From assembly GCA_946612185.1 (NCBI GenBank), contig CAMOEP010000050.1:1-10936 (forward strand): DNA of 10,936 nucleotides, read 5' to 3'. Every line of letters begins with the position of its first letter. Position 1 is the first letter of the stretch. The position numbers and the translations under genes are program-made. Below the pieces are notes generated by a model. That model had not been told where the DNA came from. It saw only the letters and a program-made list of their open reading frames with translations, and did not search any database. This DNA is from an uncultured Ruminococcus sp. GTDB lineage: Bacteria; Bacillota; Clostridia; Oscillospirales; Ruminococcaceae. Below are positions 1 to 7,538 of the stretch, piece by piece.

Positions 1-2
1 GT

Positions 3-377
3 CATGCGGTATACACTATCTCCGACCCCCGTGCAGTTATCCTGAAAAAGAAGGCATTTGAACTGGCTGCCGGAAAGGAAATAGAAGCCGAGTTCCGCCT
101 GCTTGAAACTATCGAGCGCCTGACTCCTGAGATATTCAAGGAGGTAAAGGGCAGTACAAAGACTATGTGCGCTAATGTGGATATGTACTCCGGTCTGGTT
201 TACCGTATGCTCGGTATACCCGATGAGCTGTTCACTCCCCTGTTCGCTGTTGCAAGAATGGCAGGCTGGGCTGCTCACCGCATGGAGGAGATGCTCACAG
301 GAAACCGTATCATACGTCCTGCGTATAAGGCTATCGCAAAAGAGCGTGAATACGTTAAATTAGAGGACAGGGAATAA
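3..377 (+). CDS. gltA: Citrate synthase, C-terminal part (5' end outside window)
   Basis: This open frame enters from the left edge and encodes the last 124 residues of a citrate synthase, which condenses oxaloacetate and acetyl-CoA to citrate in the cytoplasm. The first in-frame codon is the His of the family's GHAV signature, equivalent to the active-site His320 of the pig enzyme. It is followed by SDPRA, with an oxaloacetate-binding Arg. The motif NVDMYSGLVYRMLGIP (fragment residues about 58-73) carries the catalytic Asp equivalent to pig Asp375. GWAAHRMEE and RIIRPAYK are the usual C-terminal signatures. The gene ends at TAA 375-377, and the next gene starts about 13 bases later, so the two may be cotranscribed. 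Any ATG inside the fragment, such as 165, is internal and not a start. The family call is very secure. Whether the enzyme is named gltA or citZ, and whether it is a Si- or Re-type paralogue, cannot be settled from the fragment, although it aligns with the Si-type family. Confidence 0.95.
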   Translation, partial: HAVYTISDPRAVILKKKAFELAAGKEIEAEFRLLETIERLTPEIFKEVKGSTKTMCANVDMYSGLVYRMLGIPDELFTPLFAVARMAGWAAHRMEEMLTGNRIIRPAYKAIAKEREYVKLEDRE

Positions 378-390
378 TATCGTCCCTGTG

Positions 391-1710
391 ATGCAGATGA
401 AGTATCTCAGAAAGCTTACTCTGGCGGCGCTTCCGGGAGTATTCCTTACCGGCTGCACATTCGCCACAAGTATCGACAACCTGCTCTCGCCCCCTAAACT
501 GAGCGTGGAGCAGGAACAGATATATAATGCCCTGACTTATGCCGAGGGAACGGATATAAGCCTGAAATACCCAAAGTCCGGAAAGTATCTCTCCGCTTTT
601 ATCGTGGAGGATATCGACGGCGACGGGGGCAATGAGGCTATAGTATTCTATGAGCATACCGGCTTTGATTCCCAGGAGAATACCCTGCGGATAAACGTTC
701 TCGACTGCGAGGACGACCGCTGGAAAAGCGTATTTGATACCTCCGCCGAGGGCGCTGAGATAGAGAAGGTCATTATCTCGAAGCTGGGCGAGAACAGCAG
801 AGTAAACCTTATCATCGGCAGCAGCCTGATAAACCGCTCCGAGAAGAACGTTTCCGTGTATAACTACAAGGAGGGGCTTCTGGAGAGGACTTTTTCGGAG
901 TCCTACTCCATGTTTGACGTTACAGACCTTGATATGGACGAGGAGAACGAATTCCTGCTGCTTTCCGGAACAGGCGGTACATCTCCGGCTATTGCGGAGG
1001 TATATAAGCTTGACAGCAAGGGTATGTATCATCAGTACCCCTGCGAACTGAGTGCCGGGTATACGGAGTTTGACAGTATATGCTACGGCAGTCTCCCCGG
1101 AGGCAGTCCGGCGCTGTATATCGACGCTGTGTCCGGCGCAGGAGCAATCCAGACGGATATAATCTATATGCAGGACAATATGCTGAAGAAGATGTTTGCT
1201 TCATCGGAGCAGGCAGCGTCTACGGAGCGTCCTTCCGGGTGCAGCAGTTTTGATATCGACAGCGACGGAAGTATCGAGATACCCGTTCAGACGGAAGCTC
1301 CCGGATTTGAGGAGGCTTCTGACAGTGAAAAGCTTATGCTGACCAACTGGCTGACAGTTTCGGCGCAGGGAAGGCTGGAGCAGAAGTATTCCTCCTACTA
1401 TAGTATAGGCGGAGGATATGTATTTCTGTTTCCGGAGAAGTGGCAGGGCAATGTAACAGTCCGCCGTGACCCGATATATGACGAGATAGTACTGTGCGCC
1501 TATGACGGCGAGGACGTGGGACGTGAGCTTATGAGGATAAGCCGGACGGACGACGCAGCCGAAAGGGAGGACAGGATATCCAGCGGATATATGCTGATGC
1601 ACACTAAGGGTGAATCGGCGTATCTGGCGTATATCCCGGAAAGTGACGAGGAGGACGGATTGTCGATAACGCCGGGAGAAGCGTCTATCGGATTCAGATT
1701 CAAGGAATAA
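391..1710 (+). CDS. Putative lipoprotein with Asp-rich DxDxD(G) loops, unknown function
   Basis: I do not recognise this 439-residue protein. It starts with a basic stretch and a hydrophobic run (MKYLRKLTLAALPGVF) ending in the lipobox FLTGC, with Cys22 as the likely lipidated residue. It should therefore be secreted and anchored to the outer face of the membrane. Three spaced segments resemble FG-GAP/VCBS-type calcium loops from beta-propellers: VEDIDGDGGNEAIVFY (about 72-87), VTDLDMDEENEFLLLSG (about 177-193) and SFDIDSDGSIEIPV (about 286-299). Each has Asp at alternate positions and a Glu just before the next strand. There is no enzyme motif. The start is uncertain: GTG388, ATG391 and ATG397 are all in frame just before the signal peptide, and only a weak AGGGA lies upstream, so translation may be coupled to the citrate synthase gene. 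No transcription terminator is visible after it. A link to the downstream sensor kinase is only a guess from adjacency. Confidence 0.8.
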   Translation: MQMKYLRKLTLAALPGVFLTGCTFATSIDNLLSPPKLSVEQEQIYNALTYAEGTDISLKYPKSGKYLSAFIVEDIDGDGGNEAIVFYEHTGFDSQENTLRINVLDCEDDRWKSVFDTSAEGAEIEKVIISKLGENSRVNLIIGSSLINRSEKNVSVYNYKEGLLERTFSESYSMFDVTDLDMDEENEFLLLSGTGGTSPAIAEVYKLDSKGMYHQYPCELSAGYTEFDSICYGSLPGGSPALYIDAVSGAGAIQTDIIYMQDNMLKKMFASSEQAASTERPSGCSSFDIDSDGSIEIPVQTEAPGFEEASDSEKLMLTNWLTVSAQGRLEQKYSSYYSIGGGYVFLFPEKWQGNVTVRRDPIYDEIVLCAYDGEDVGRELMRISRTDDAAEREDRISSGYMLMHTKGESAYLAYIPESDEEDGLSITPGEASIGFRFKE

Positions 1711-1770
1711 GCCGCTGACGGAAATAGTGAATAGAATTATGTGCCTTAAAATACATCGACGCAATACAAT

Positions 1771-1796
1771 AATTACGCATTACGAATTACGAATTA
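1771..1796 (+). repeat. Heptad A/T-rich repeat array, left copy
   Basis: Three and a half copies of a 7-base unit, (a/c)attacg, run in tandem here, in the only gap before the response regulator. Bases 1772-1791 are a perfect reverse complement of 9861-9880 in the other large gap. The gap as a whole (1711-1821) holds no gene. The best -10-like hexamer is TACAAT at 1765-1770, but nothing like TTGACA lies at the right distance upstream, so I do not call a promoter. Such tandem heptamers are a known kind of bacterial intergenic repeat. Their function is not established. Confidence 0.85.
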
Positions 1797-1803
1797 AACT
1801 CAA

Positions 1804-1810
1804 AGGGGAG
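1804..1810 (+). promoter_or_regulatory. Ribosome binding site for the TTG-started response regulator
   Basis: The sequence AGGGGAG lies 11 bases before TTG 1822. Together with the canonical receiver N-terminus MKRILICEDE that begins at this codon, it supports a TTG start. The spacing is longer than the usual 5-9 bases. The combination of a rare start codon and long spacing suggests modest translation of the regulator. Confidence 0.55.
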
Positions 1811-1821
1811 TGTGAGATAAA

Positions 1822-2523
1822 TTGAAACGTATACTGATATGTGAGGACGAGGATACTATCAGAGAATTCGTGGTCATTAACCTGAAACGTGCAGGCTACG
1901 ATGTTACCGACGTTAACTGCGGCGAGGAAGCCCTGCGTGTGTTTGAAGCCGAACACGGCAACTTCGATATCGTTCTCCTTGATATCATGATGCCCGGTAT
2001 CGACGGTTTTACCGTATGCAAGAAGATAAGAGAAAAAAGTTCTACTATCGGCATTATTATGCTTACCGCAAGAACTCAGGAAATGGATAAGGTAAGCGGT
2101 CTGATGATCGGCGCTGATGACTATATCACCAAGCCTTTCTCACCCTCAGAACTTACCGCCCGTGTGGACGCTATCTACCGCAGAGTGTGCATGAGTTTCA
2201 TAAAGAACGAAAAACAGTCCGTCATTGAGTCCGGACCTTTCACCATGAACCTCAAAAGCCGTACCGTCACCAAAAACGGCACTCCTATCGAGCTTACTCA
2301 GGTGGAGTACCAGATACTTGAGTACTTCATGAACAATAAGAATACCGCCCTTGACCGTGCAAGTATCCTTAATCATATATGGGGCGAAAGCTACTACGGC
2401 GATGATAAGATAGTTGACGTTAATATCCGCCGTATCCGTATGAAAATAGAGGACGAACCCTCTAACCCGCAGTATATCATCACTATCTGGGGCTACGGCT
2501 ATAAGTGGAATGATGCACAGTAA
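1822..2523 (+). CDS. OmpR/PhoB-family DNA-binding response regulator
   Basis: This 233-residue cytoplasmic regulator pairs with the kinase encoded immediately downstream. Residues 1-120 form a receiver domain. It has an acidic pocket at Glu8-Asp9 (ILICEDED), the phosphoacceptor Asp54 in VLLDIMMPGIDG, Thr82 in MLTAR, and Lys104 in ITKPFSP. Residues about 137-230 form a winged-helix Trans_reg_C domain: LTQVEYQILEYFM, the recognition helix around KIVDVNIRRIRMKIE (about 196-210), and the closing wing TIWGYGYKW. The length is normal for the family. The start is TTG 1822, since no ATG lies upstream in frame and the receiver begins exactly here. The stop codon overlaps the kinase start by one base (TAATG), indicating translational coupling. 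The family is certain, but I cannot assign a specific regulon, and the target genes may include its own operon. Confidence 0.93.
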   Translation: MKRILICEDEDTIREFVVINLKRAGYDVTDVNCGEEALRVFEAEHGNFDIVLLDIMMPGIDGFTVCKKIREKSSTIGIIMLTARTQEMDKVSGLMIGADDYITKPFSPSELTARVDAIYRRVCMSFIKNEKQSVIESGPFTMNLKSRTVTKNGTPIELTQVEYQILEYFMNNKNTALDRASILNHIWGESYYGDDKIVDVNIRRIRMKIEDEPSNPQYIITIWGYGYKWNDAQ

Positions 2524-3926
2524 TGGCTAAAAAAAGTATTACCCGGCGCTGGATAATCAACAACCTGGGCGTTGTGATACTGGCGCTGCTGGTCATCGAA
2601 ATGGTGGTCATCTACGCCATACAAAGCTATTTCTACAACTCCGCCAAGCAGTACCTTGTCTCGAAGATAAACGCCGTTACAAGCGTTCTGAGTATCCATG
2701 CCCAGGACTCAGATGTTAACTTCTCCTCGGAGATACGCAATACCCTTGAAACTTTCAACGAGAAGGACAAGATAGAGCTTATGGCGATAAACTCCAAAGG
2801 GCGTGTGGTACTCACCTCCTCCGGATTCTCCCCCGATGCGGACATGATAATGCCCGACTACGAGGAAGCTATGGAGACAGGCGAGGGAAGCTACCGTGGC
2901 AGACTGGCAGGCGGCGAGAAGATACTTGCCGTTTCTGTGCCTATATCCTCATTTACCAGCGAGTATAACTCAATTCGTATGGTAACTTCCCTGACGGAGA
3001 TAGACAATACTATCAAGACCTACGTTCTGGCTGTTACGGCAGTCTGTGCAGTTATCATACTTATCATAGTCACCACCGGTCTTTATTTCGCCGGTTCTAT
3101 CGTAAAGCCTATACGCCAGATAAGCAGTATCGCAAGCAAGTTCGCCCTGGGCGACTTTTCTGTGCGTATACAGAACGAGAGCGACGACGAAATAGGCGAC
3201 CTGTGTATCGCTATAAATCATATGGCGGACGAACTTTCCGCTGCGGAGGCTATGAAGAATGAGTTCATATCCTCAGTCTCCCACGAACTGCGTACCCCCC
3301 TTACTGCTATCAAGGGCTGGGCGGAGACTCTCATGGTGGACGGCGGCGAAGACCCGGAGACTATGAAAAAGGGCGTTGGCGTAATTGTAAATGAAACAGG
3401 CAGACTTTCCCAGATGGTCGAGGAACTGCTCGACTTCTCCCGTATGCAGAGCGGTCACTTCACAATGCAGGCGGCTAATATGGATATCCTGGCGGAACTT
3501 GGCGACGCTGTGCTTATCTACAGCGACAAGGCAAGGCGTGAGAACATCTCTATAACCTACGACGAACCGGAGATGCTGCCCTTTGTGTACGGCGATAAGA
3601 ACCGCATACGCCAGGTATTTATCAATATCATCGACAACGCTGTCAAGTATTCTTCCCCCGGAGACAGCGTGACCATTACCGCAAAGGAAAAGGACAGCAA
3701 TGTCATCGTTGAGGTCAGGGACACCGGAGTCGGCATCAAGGAATCAGACCTTTCTAAGGTAAAGACAAAGTTCTACAAAGCTAACCACACCCGCCGTGGT
3801 TCAGGCATCGGTCTGGCAGTTGCGGACGAGATAATCCGTATGCACGGCGGTTCACTTGATATATCAAGCGAGGGCGAGGGAAAAGGTACGACAGTTACTA
3901 TCACCCTCCCTGCGAAAACGAACTAA
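2523..3926 (+). CDS. Membrane sensor histidine kinase
   Basis: This 467-residue kinase is the partner of the preceding regulator. A first membrane segment lies at about 13-34 and a second at about 168-190. Between them is an extracytoplasmic sensor of about 130 residues. Its pattern GRVVLTSSG...DYEEA...TGEGSYRG...GEKILAVSVPI looks like a PAS-like single Cache fold. A HAMP domain follows (about 190-242). The HisKA domain (about 244-310) has the phosphorylated His254 in SVSHELRTPL, with Thr258 at the position often used for phosphatase activity. The ATPase domain (about 355-465) has the N box QVFINIIDNAVKYS, the G1 box DTGVGI (400-405), an F-box Phe417 and the G2 box GSGIGLAVADEI. All catalytic motifs are intact. 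The start is ATG 2523, which shares a base with the preceding TAA. The ligand is unknown; a Cache sensor suggests a small extracellular molecule. Confidence 0.93.
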   Translation: MAKKSITRRWIINNLGVVILALLVIEMVVIYAIQSYFYNSAKQYLVSKINAVTSVLSIHAQDSDVNFSSEIRNTLETFNEKDKIELMAINSKGRVVLTSSGFSPDADMIMPDYEEAMETGEGSYRGRLAGGEKILAVSVPISSFTSEYNSIRMVTSLTEIDNTIKTYVLAVTAVCAVIILIIVTTGLYFAGSIVKPIRQISSIASKFALGDFSVRIQNESDDEIGDLCIAINHMADELSAAEAMKNEFISSVSHELRTPLTAIKGWAETLMVDGGEDPETMKKGVGVIVNETGRLSQMVEELLDFSRMQSGHFTMQAANMDILAELGDAVLIYSDKARRENISITYDEPEMLPFVYGDKNRIRQVFINIIDNAVKYSSPGDSVTITAKEKDSNVIVEVRDTGVGIKESDLSKVKTKFYKANHTRRGSGIGLAVADEIIRMHGGSLDISSEGEGKGTTVTITLPAKTN

Positions 3927-3935
3927 AGGAGTACT

Positions 3936-4844
3936 ATGAGCAAGGAAAAATTCAAGTCAAAAATTGGCGGACAGGCACTTATTGAGGGCATTATGATGCT
4001 CGGTCCAAGTACGGGCGCTATGGCGTGCAGACTGCCCGACGGAAGCATCGACCTTGAAACATGGGACGAGAATAACGGCAAAAATGCCCCATGGTACAGG
4101 AAAACTCCCCTTGTGAGAGGCTGCTGCAATTTCGTCACCTCACTGGTCAAGGGCTATAAGTACATGATGCGCTCCGCCGAAAAGCAGATGCCGGAGGAGG
4201 AAAAAGAGGACGAGAAGTCCGGCGGTATTTTCGATATCGCAATGTATATCGGCATACTTGTAGGCGTTGTAATGGCTCTGGGACTGTTCGTGTTCCTGCC
4301 GAAATTCCTGGTGGGACTTATCCCCGGTATCAAGGAAATGACCATGCTGCGCTCCATACTGGAAGGCGTGGTGAAGATAGCTATATTCGTGCTGTATATG
4401 TGGCTTGTGAGCCTTATGAAGGATATCCGCAGGCAGTATATGTACCACGGCGCTGAGCATAAGACAATAGCCTGCCACGAAGCGGAACTCCCCCTGACCG
4501 TGGAGAACGTCCGCAAGATGACACGCTTCCACAAGAGATGCGGAACGAGTTTCATATTCATCGTGCTTCTGGTAAGCATCTTTGTTATGTGCTTCGTGCC
4601 GTTCACCGTCACATGGCAGAGGATCGCAGCCTCACTGGTACTTCTGCCGCTGGTAGTGGGAATATCCTACGAGTGCATACGCCTTGCAGGTAATAAGGAT
4701 AATCTTTTTACAAGGATACTCTCCGCCCCCGGTCTGGCTATGCAGCGTATCACTACCCGTGAGCCTGACGACAGCATGATAGAGATCGCTATCGCCGCTA
4801 TGAAGCCCTGTATACCAGAGGATAAGTCGGAGGACATCTGGTAA
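3936..4844 (+). CDS. yqhQ: DUF1385 (YqhQ-like) integral membrane protein
   Basis: This 302-residue protein shows the signatures of DUF1385, the B. subtilis YqhQ family: GGQALIEGIMMLGP (11-24), YHGAEHKTIACHE (170-182), FHKRCGTSF (198-206) and APGLAMQRITTREPDD (264-279). About four membrane segments are visible at 100-122, 140-161, 205-222 and 229-247. An acidic stretch (PEEEKEDEKS, 86-95) precedes the first. The conserved His, Glu and Cys in HGAEHK and RCGTS could bind a metal, but this is inference, since the family's biochemical role is not established. A strong AAAGGAG at 3925-3931 sits 4 bases before ATG 3936. In many Firmicutes this gene lies directly before prmC, as it does here, which strengthens the call. 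The gap to prmC is a single base. Confidence 0.9.
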   Translation: MSKEKFKSKIGGQALIEGIMMLGPSTGAMACRLPDGSIDLETWDENNGKNAPWYRKTPLVRGCCNFVTSLVKGYKYMMRSAEKQMPEEEKEDEKSGGIFDIAMYIGILVGVVMALGLFVFLPKFLVGLIPGIKEMTMLRSILEGVVKIAIFVLYMWLVSLMKDIRRQYMYHGAEHKTIACHEAELPLTVENVRKMTRFHKRCGTSFIFIVLLVSIFVMCFVPFTVTWQRIAASLVLLPLVVGISYECIRLAGNKDNLFTRILSAPGLAMQRITTREPDDSMIEIAIAAMKPCIPEDKSEDIW

Positions 4845-4845
4845 T

Positions 4846-5694
4846 ATGCAGATAAAGGATATCTACGGCGAGTGCCGTGCGCTCCTTGCGGAAAATGGTG
4901 CAGATTCGCCGGATTTCGACGCTCGGTGCATAATTGAGGACGTGCTGGGCGACATGAGCGCTATGTATTTCCCTAACCGTGAAGTCCCACCGGAGAAAAT
5001 CGCCGTTATCCGTGATATAGCCGGAAAACGTGCCTCCGGTCAGCCTTTGCAGTACCTTTTGGGTCAGTGGGAATTCTACGGCTTGCCCTTCAAGGTGGGC
5101 GAGGGCGTGCTTATCCCACGTCCGGACACGGAGACTCTTGTGGATATGGCGATAGATATCTGCCGGCAGGAGGGAAAAAAATCCCCGAAAATAGCCGACC
5201 TTTGCGCCGGAAGCGGCTGCATTGGCATCAGCCTGAAACATGAGATACCCGGTTCGCAGGTGACTGCCTTTGAACTTTCCGAGGCGGCGCTTTCCTACCT
5301 CAGAGAAAATGCAGCCCTGAACGAAACTGCGCTGGACATTGTTCATATGGACGTGCTTTCCGGCGATATATCGGCATATTCCGGGTATGATATCATCGTG
5401 ACCAATCCCCCCTACCTTACCGCTGAGGATATGGAAAATTTGCAGCGAGAGGTGAGGTATGAGCCGGAAACTGCCCTTTTCGGCGGCGAGGACGGGCTTA
5501 TCTTCTACCGTTCCATAGCCGCAAGGTGGAAGGCTTCACTCAGACCCGGCGGCTGGCTTATCTGCGAGTTCGGAATGGGTCAGCATACAGACATCGAAAA
5601 TATACTTGCCTCAGAAGGCTTTGTGAATATACAACTAAAGCGTGACGCAGCCGGCATCATAAGGGCGGCGCAGGCGCAGAAAATGGAGGAATAA
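4846..5694 (+). CDS. prmC: Peptide chain release factor N5-glutamine methyltransferase
   Basis: PrmC (HemK) methylates the Gln of the GGQ loop in release factors RF1 and RF2, using S-adenosylmethionine. This 282-residue protein has the typical N-terminal helical domain with [12 protein letters not shown] (23-34) and [15 protein letters not shown] (65-79), then [12 protein letters not shown] (89-100). The methyltransferase core has motif [16 protein letters not shown] (116-130), an acidic residue in the next strand (AFELS, Glu143), and the diagnostic NPPY at 187-190, which holds the target glutamine. The [14 protein letters not shown] segment and the C-terminal [11 protein letters not shown] strand are also present. 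GGAGGA at 4829-4834 precedes ATG 4846 by 11 bases. The usual downstream partner prfA (RF1) is absent; recA follows after 2 bases. Confidence 0.95.
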   Translation: MQIKDIYGECRALLAENGADSPDFDARCIIEDVLGDMSAMYFPNREVPPEKIAVIRDIAGKRASGQPLQYLLGQWEFYGLPFKVGEGVLIPRPDTETLVDMAIDICRQEGKKSPKIADLCAGSGCIGISLKHEIPGSQVTAFELSEAALSYLRENAALNETALDIVHMDVLSGDISAYSGYDIIVTNPPYLTAEDMENLQREVRYEPETALFGGEDGLIFYRSIAARWKASLRPGGWLICEFGMGQHTDIENILASEGFVNIQLKRDAAGIIRAAQAQKMEE

Positions 5695-5696
5695 CT

Positions 5697-6905
5697 ATGG
5701 CTAAGAAGGAACTGAAAACAAAAGCTCCCGTTGTTAAACTGGATACCTCTGCCGATAAGCAGGCTGCTATCGACAGCGCTATGAAGTACATAACCAAGCG
5801 CTACGGCGAGGGCGCTATCATGCGTCTTGGTCAGACAACTACCCTGAACGTTGACGCTATCCCCACCGGTTCTATGACACTGGATATGGCGCTGGGTATA
5901 GGCGGCGTTCCCCGTGGACGTATCGTGGAGATATACGGCCCTGAGAGTTCCGGTAAGACTACCGTTGCGCTGTCGGTTATCGCTGAGGCGCAGAAGCAGG
6001 GCGGTATTGCGGCATTTATCGACGTTGAACACGCTCTTGACCCTGTGTACGCAAAGGCTCTGGGCGTTAATCTGGACGAACTTCTGGTATCTCAGCCTGA
6101 CAGCGGTGAGCAGGCTCTTGAAATTGCCGAGGCACTGATACGCTCCGGCGCTATCGACGTTATCGTACTCGACTCCATCGCTGCTATGACCACAAAGGCT
6201 GAGATCGACGGCGATATGGGCGACCAGCACGTTGGTCAGCTTGCAAGACTTATGTCTCAGGCTATGAGAAAGCTGACAGGCGCTATCTCCAAGTCAAACT
6301 GCGTGGCTATCTTCATAAACCAGATCCGTGAGAAGATAGGCGTAATGTACGGAAACCCCGAAACTACCCCCGGCGGACGTGCCCTGAAATTCTACGCATC
6401 AGTCCGCATCGAGGTAAGAAAGGGCGAGGTCATCAAGGACGGCGGCGCTATAATCGGCGCTTCCACCAGATGTAAGGTAGTCAAGAACAAGGTCGCTCCC
6501 CCCTTCAAGGAGGCTGAGTTTGACCTGATGTACGGTACAGGTATCTCCCGTACCGGAGAAGTGCTTGATATCGCCACAGACCTTGATATCATCAAGAAGG
6601 GCGGTTCATGGTTCAGCTACGGCGACAGAAAGCTGGGTCAGGGCCGTGACAACGTTAAGGAGATACTTAAAAATGAGCCTGAGCTTATGAAGGAGATCGA
6701 GGAGCAGATCATCGCCCGCAAGGACGAGGTACTCGAAAACGCCAAGCAGAAGAAGGACAGCGAGACTAAGGCTGCCAAGGCTGCTAAGGCTGCGGCTTCC
6801 GGCGACAGCGAGGACGTAAGCGCTGATATGTCAGAATTCGGCTCAGACAGCGATATCATCGCAGATGCAGACGAGAACTTCGACGAGTTCACACCTGCTG
6901 ACTGA
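5697..6905 (+). CDS. recA: Recombinase RecA
   Basis: RecA forms ATP-dependent filaments on single-stranded DNA for homologous pairing and, classically, LexA cleavage. At 402 residues it is about 50 longer than E. coli RecA. Visible motifs are Walker A GPESSGKT (81-88), the catalytic Glu111 in [10 protein letters not shown], Walker B VIVLDS (155-160), the L1 region [14 protein letters not shown] (167-180), and the L2 loop with [20 protein letters not shown] (208-227). The DNA-binding C-terminal domain spans about 285-345. The extra length is a Lys/Ala-rich linker ([18 protein letters not shown], about 350-367) followed by a strongly acidic tail with 13 Asp/Glu between 370 and 402. GGAGGA at 5685-5690 lies 6 bases before ATG 5697, inside the end of prmC. 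No GAAC-N4-GTTC type LexA box is seen in the 100 bases upstream. The stop codon overlaps recX (TGATG). Confidence 0.98.
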   Translation: MAKKELKTKAPVVKLDTSADKQAAIDSAMKYITKRYGEGAIMRLGQTTTLNVDAIPTGSMTLDMALGIGGVPRGRIVEIYGPESSGKTTVALSVIAEAQKQGGIAAFIDVEHALDPVYAKALGVNLDELLVSQPDSGEQALEIAEALIRSGAIDVIVLDSIAAMTTKAEIDGDMGDQHVGQLARLMSQAMRKLTGAISKSNCVAIFINQIREKIGVMYGNPETTPGGRALKFYASVRIEVRKGEVIKDGGAIIGASTRCKVVKNKVAPPFKEAEFDLMYGTGISRTGEVLDIATDLDIIKKGGSWFSYGDRKLGQGRDNVKEILKNEPELMKEIEEQIIARKDEVLENAKQKKDSETKAAKAAKAAASGDSEDVSADMSEFGSDSDIIADADENFDEFTPAD

Positions 6906-7537
6906 TGAAAATAACCTCGCTCAGGAAGTATAAGGGTACTACCTACGAGACTATCCTCGACGGCGAGAGGAAGATATACCTGCATATCGACATTATCACC
7001 GACTACGCCCTCAGCGAGGGTATGGAGATAGACAGGGATACCCTCCGGAAGGTGATATACGCCTCGAATTTCCGCCGTGCGTACCAGTATGCGCTCTACA
7101 GGCTGGATTATCGTGACTACTCCGCCGAGGAGATGTACCAGAAGCTTCTGGAGACTTATAAAAACGACAAGCTTTGCCTTGCAGTAATACAGAAACTCGC
7201 CTCCGCCGGACTTATCGACGACGAGCGCTTCGCCGGGAATATGGCAAGGCGGCTGGTGGAGGGCAAGAAGTACGGCTTCTACCGGGCAAAGCGTGAGATA
7301 ACTATGAAGGGCATAACTCAGGATACCGCTGAGGCTGCCCTTGCGGACTACAAGTACGCCTTTCAGGAAAATCTGCGTGAACTGCTGGAAACCAAGTACG
7401 CACGCAGTCTTTCCGACAGCAGCGACCGCAAAGCAATTGAAAAAGTAAAAAACGCCCTCGTAAGGTACGGCTACAGCTTCACGGAAGTAAATTCCGCAGT
7501 CAGGGAGTACTTTGAGGAGCGATCATCGGAGGAATAA
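6905..7537 (+). CDS. recX: RecA regulatory protein RecX
   Basis: RecX binds RecA filaments and modulates, usually inhibits, their activity. The 210-residue protein has an N-terminal extension of about 55 residues, common in Firmicute RecX. Three helical repeats follow. Repeat 1 includes AYQYALYRLDYRDYSAEEMYQKL (written here in two parts as AYQYALYRLDYRDYS and AEEMYQKL, 59-81). Repeat 2 has GLIDDERFAGNMARRLVEG (102-120). Between repeats 2 and 3 lies YRAKREITMKGIT (126-138). ATG 6905 shares its A with the recA TGA stop, so translation is coupled and the modulator is made in fixed proportion to the recombinase. The stop is one base from the rimO start. The family call rests on the motifs plus the direct recA neighbour. 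Confidence 0.92.
   Translation: MKITSLRKYKGTTYETILDGERKIYLHIDIITDYALSEGMEIDRDTLRKVIYASNFRRAYQYALYRLDYRDYSAEEMYQKLLETYKNDKLCLAVIQKLASAGLIDDERFAGNMARRLVEGKKYGFYRAKREITMKGITQDTAEAALADYKYAFQENLRELLETKYARSLSDSSDRKAIEKVKNALVRYGYSFTEVNSAVREYFEERSSEE
7528..7533 (+). promoter_or_regulatory. Ribosome binding site that sets the rimO start
   Basis: GGAGGA lies 5 bases before ATG 7539. The frame is open further upstream to a TTG at 7512, but that codon has no comparable site and would add nine residues (RSDHRRNN-like) that do not belong to the family's N-terminus. The start at 7539 is therefore preferred. Confidence 0.85.
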
Positions 7538-7538
7538 T

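Noticed and set aside
355..1032. 225-codon open frame on the - strand
   Set aside because: It is antisense to the lipoprotein gene, which has a signal peptide, lipobox and repeated motifs. The antisense translation is low-complexity without motifs.
1742..1770. Promoter before the response regulator using TACAAT at 1765-1770
   Set aside because: The hexamer at -35 spacing is TGCCTT-like and does not resemble TTGACA, so the call would be unsupported.
5580..6230. 216-codon open frame on the - strand opposite recA
   Set aside because: A shadow of recA codon usage; no domain features.
7512..7538. TTG at 7512 as an upstream start for rimO
   Set aside because: It would overlap recX, lacks a ribosome binding site and adds non-family residues. 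GGAGGA at 7528-7533 fits ATG 7539.
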